Below are positions 13,299 through 13,498 of a stretch of 13,498 bases of DNA, in pieces. A program made the position numbers and the translations under genes. Within the stretch, counting starts at the first letter, position 1, and every line of letters begins with the position of its first letter. Location of the stretch: contig JAQURU010000016.1 in NCBI GenBank assembly GCA_028715435.1, forward strand, positions 1 through 13,498. Direction: 5' to 3'. Origin of the DNA: Minisyncoccota bacterium. Lineage in GTDB: Bacteria; Patescibacteriota; Minisyncoccia; Minisyncoccales; CG1-02-41-26. The notes beneath the pieces were generated by a model. The model was not told the DNA's origin. It worked only from the letters and a program-made list of their open reading frames with translations, and searched no databases.

Positions 13299-13498
13299 AT
13301 GAAAACACTGGAAATACTTTGCTAAATCTTAGCCTTGCATTTTCCAGTGTTGTGTGTGGCCACAACTTTTGCTGTGGCTTATTTTTTTTGTTGGACTGAA
13401 AGCTTGATGTGCCGTTTTTTGCAACTTCTTCAGCCGCTTTTTTAATTTCGCCCAACATTTTTTTTTTTCCTTGGCTTTTTAGCCAGGATCTAAAACCT
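13285..13498 (-). CDS. 3' end of an unrecognised minus-strand gene (5' end outside window)
   Basis: The frame is open for 70 codons from the right edge to a TAA at 13285, unusual by chance in DNA this AT-rich. It reads GFRSWLKSQGKKK, MLGEIKKAAEEVAKNG, then a basic, Lys/Asn/Gln-rich stretch ending in RFSKVFPVFSFDKV. An ATG at 13458 is preceded by AAGGA at a good distance, so it could also be a complete 57-residue gene. No family recognised. Against it: two hairpins fall inside the coding frame and the next promoter overlaps its last codons. Confidence 0.45.
   Translation of the reverse strand, partial: GFRSWLKSQGKKKMLGEIKKAAEEVAKNGTSSFQSNKKNKPQQKLWPHTTLENARLRFSKVFPVFSFDKV
13299..13350 (-). 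terminator. Nested hairpin upstream of the secreted-protein promoter
   Basis: Arms ACACTGGAAA and TTTCCAGTGT (13341-13350 and 13305-13314) enclose a second hairpin, GCTAA-GAT-TTAGC (13321-13333). On the minus strand TTTTCATTT follows. It is placed to end transcription from the right-edge gene just before the new promoter, even though it lies within that gene's open frame. Confidence 0.55.
13359..13389 (+). terminator. Plus-strand terminator-like hairpin
   Basis: GCCACA (13359-13364) pairs with TGTGGC (13373-13378) and is followed by TTATTTTTTTT on the plus strand, the form of a short rho-independent terminator. No plus-strand gene lies just before it, so it might stop antisense transcription, or be chance. 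Confidence 0.35.

Noticed and set aside
1..13498. Alternative genetic code with TGA read as Gly (as in Gracilibacteria and Absconditabacteria)
   Set aside because: TGA ends several genes at sensible places (for example at 9849, 11484 and 12960), and no large gene has in-frame TGA.

Overview
The window looks like a chromosomal piece of an AT-rich, small-genome bacterium of the Candidate Phyla Radiation (Patescibacteria), most likely of the Parcubacteria type. This is inferred from gene content and style, not from a marker gene. The signs are a membrane-anchored, degenerate ClpC-like ATPase with two tiny membrane proteins, a Cys-rich surface protein built from CGDxNxDxCLEWS modules, a tRNA without encoded CCA, 4-8 nt gene overlaps and very short intergenic gaps. 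The standard genetic code fits: TGA ends several genes and never falls inside one. Nearly everything is on the minus strand; one gene is on the plus strand.

Reading the minus strand from right to left: (a) 13285-13498, the 3' end of an unrecognised gene, with hairpins. (b) 13298-11563, a transcription unit with a textbook sigma70 promoter. It holds a small membrane protein, a secreted Tyr-rich protein overlapping it by ATGA, and a Ser-rich ORF that looks like the tail of the same secreted protein cut off by a one-base frameshift; it ends at a hairpin terminator. (c) 11487-11615, a converging intergenic stretch with a large palindromic inverted repeat. (d) 10812-11486 (+), a PP2C/PPM-like protein without the metal-binding signature. 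(e) 10742-7321, tRNA-Val(CAC) from a good promoter, then two small membrane proteins and an 843-residue membrane-anchored ClpC-like AAA+ protein, tightly overlapping. (f) 7205-6195, a membrane-anchored lipoprotein-like protein with its own terminator. (g) 5984-2406, a two-gene surface operon: a membrane-anchored coiled-coil protein with a beta-rich end, then a lipoprotein with a collagen-like stretch, a 330-residue Ala-rich coiled coil and a cohesin-like end; it closes with a strong terminator. (h) 2266-1, a large secreted Cys-rich modular protein running off the left edge.

Two themes stand out. One is cell-surface display: four secreted or anchored proteins carry low-complexity, repeat or rod-like modules and probably form the outer surface or attachment apparatus. 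The other is the ClpC-like locus. The ATPase has kept one intact ATP site (D2) but lost D1 catalysis, both substrate-gripping pore loops and any visible ClpP-docking tripeptide, and it sits in the membrane with two co-encoded membrane partners and a divergent pseudo-phosphatase. It is the best candidate here for an undescribed system.

The genes also fall into two translation styles. The surface genes in (b) and (g) have strong Shine-Dalgarno sites (AAGGAGG, AGGGAGG, GGGGAG). The ClpC block, the PP2C-like gene and the Cys-rich gene have none or only weak ones.
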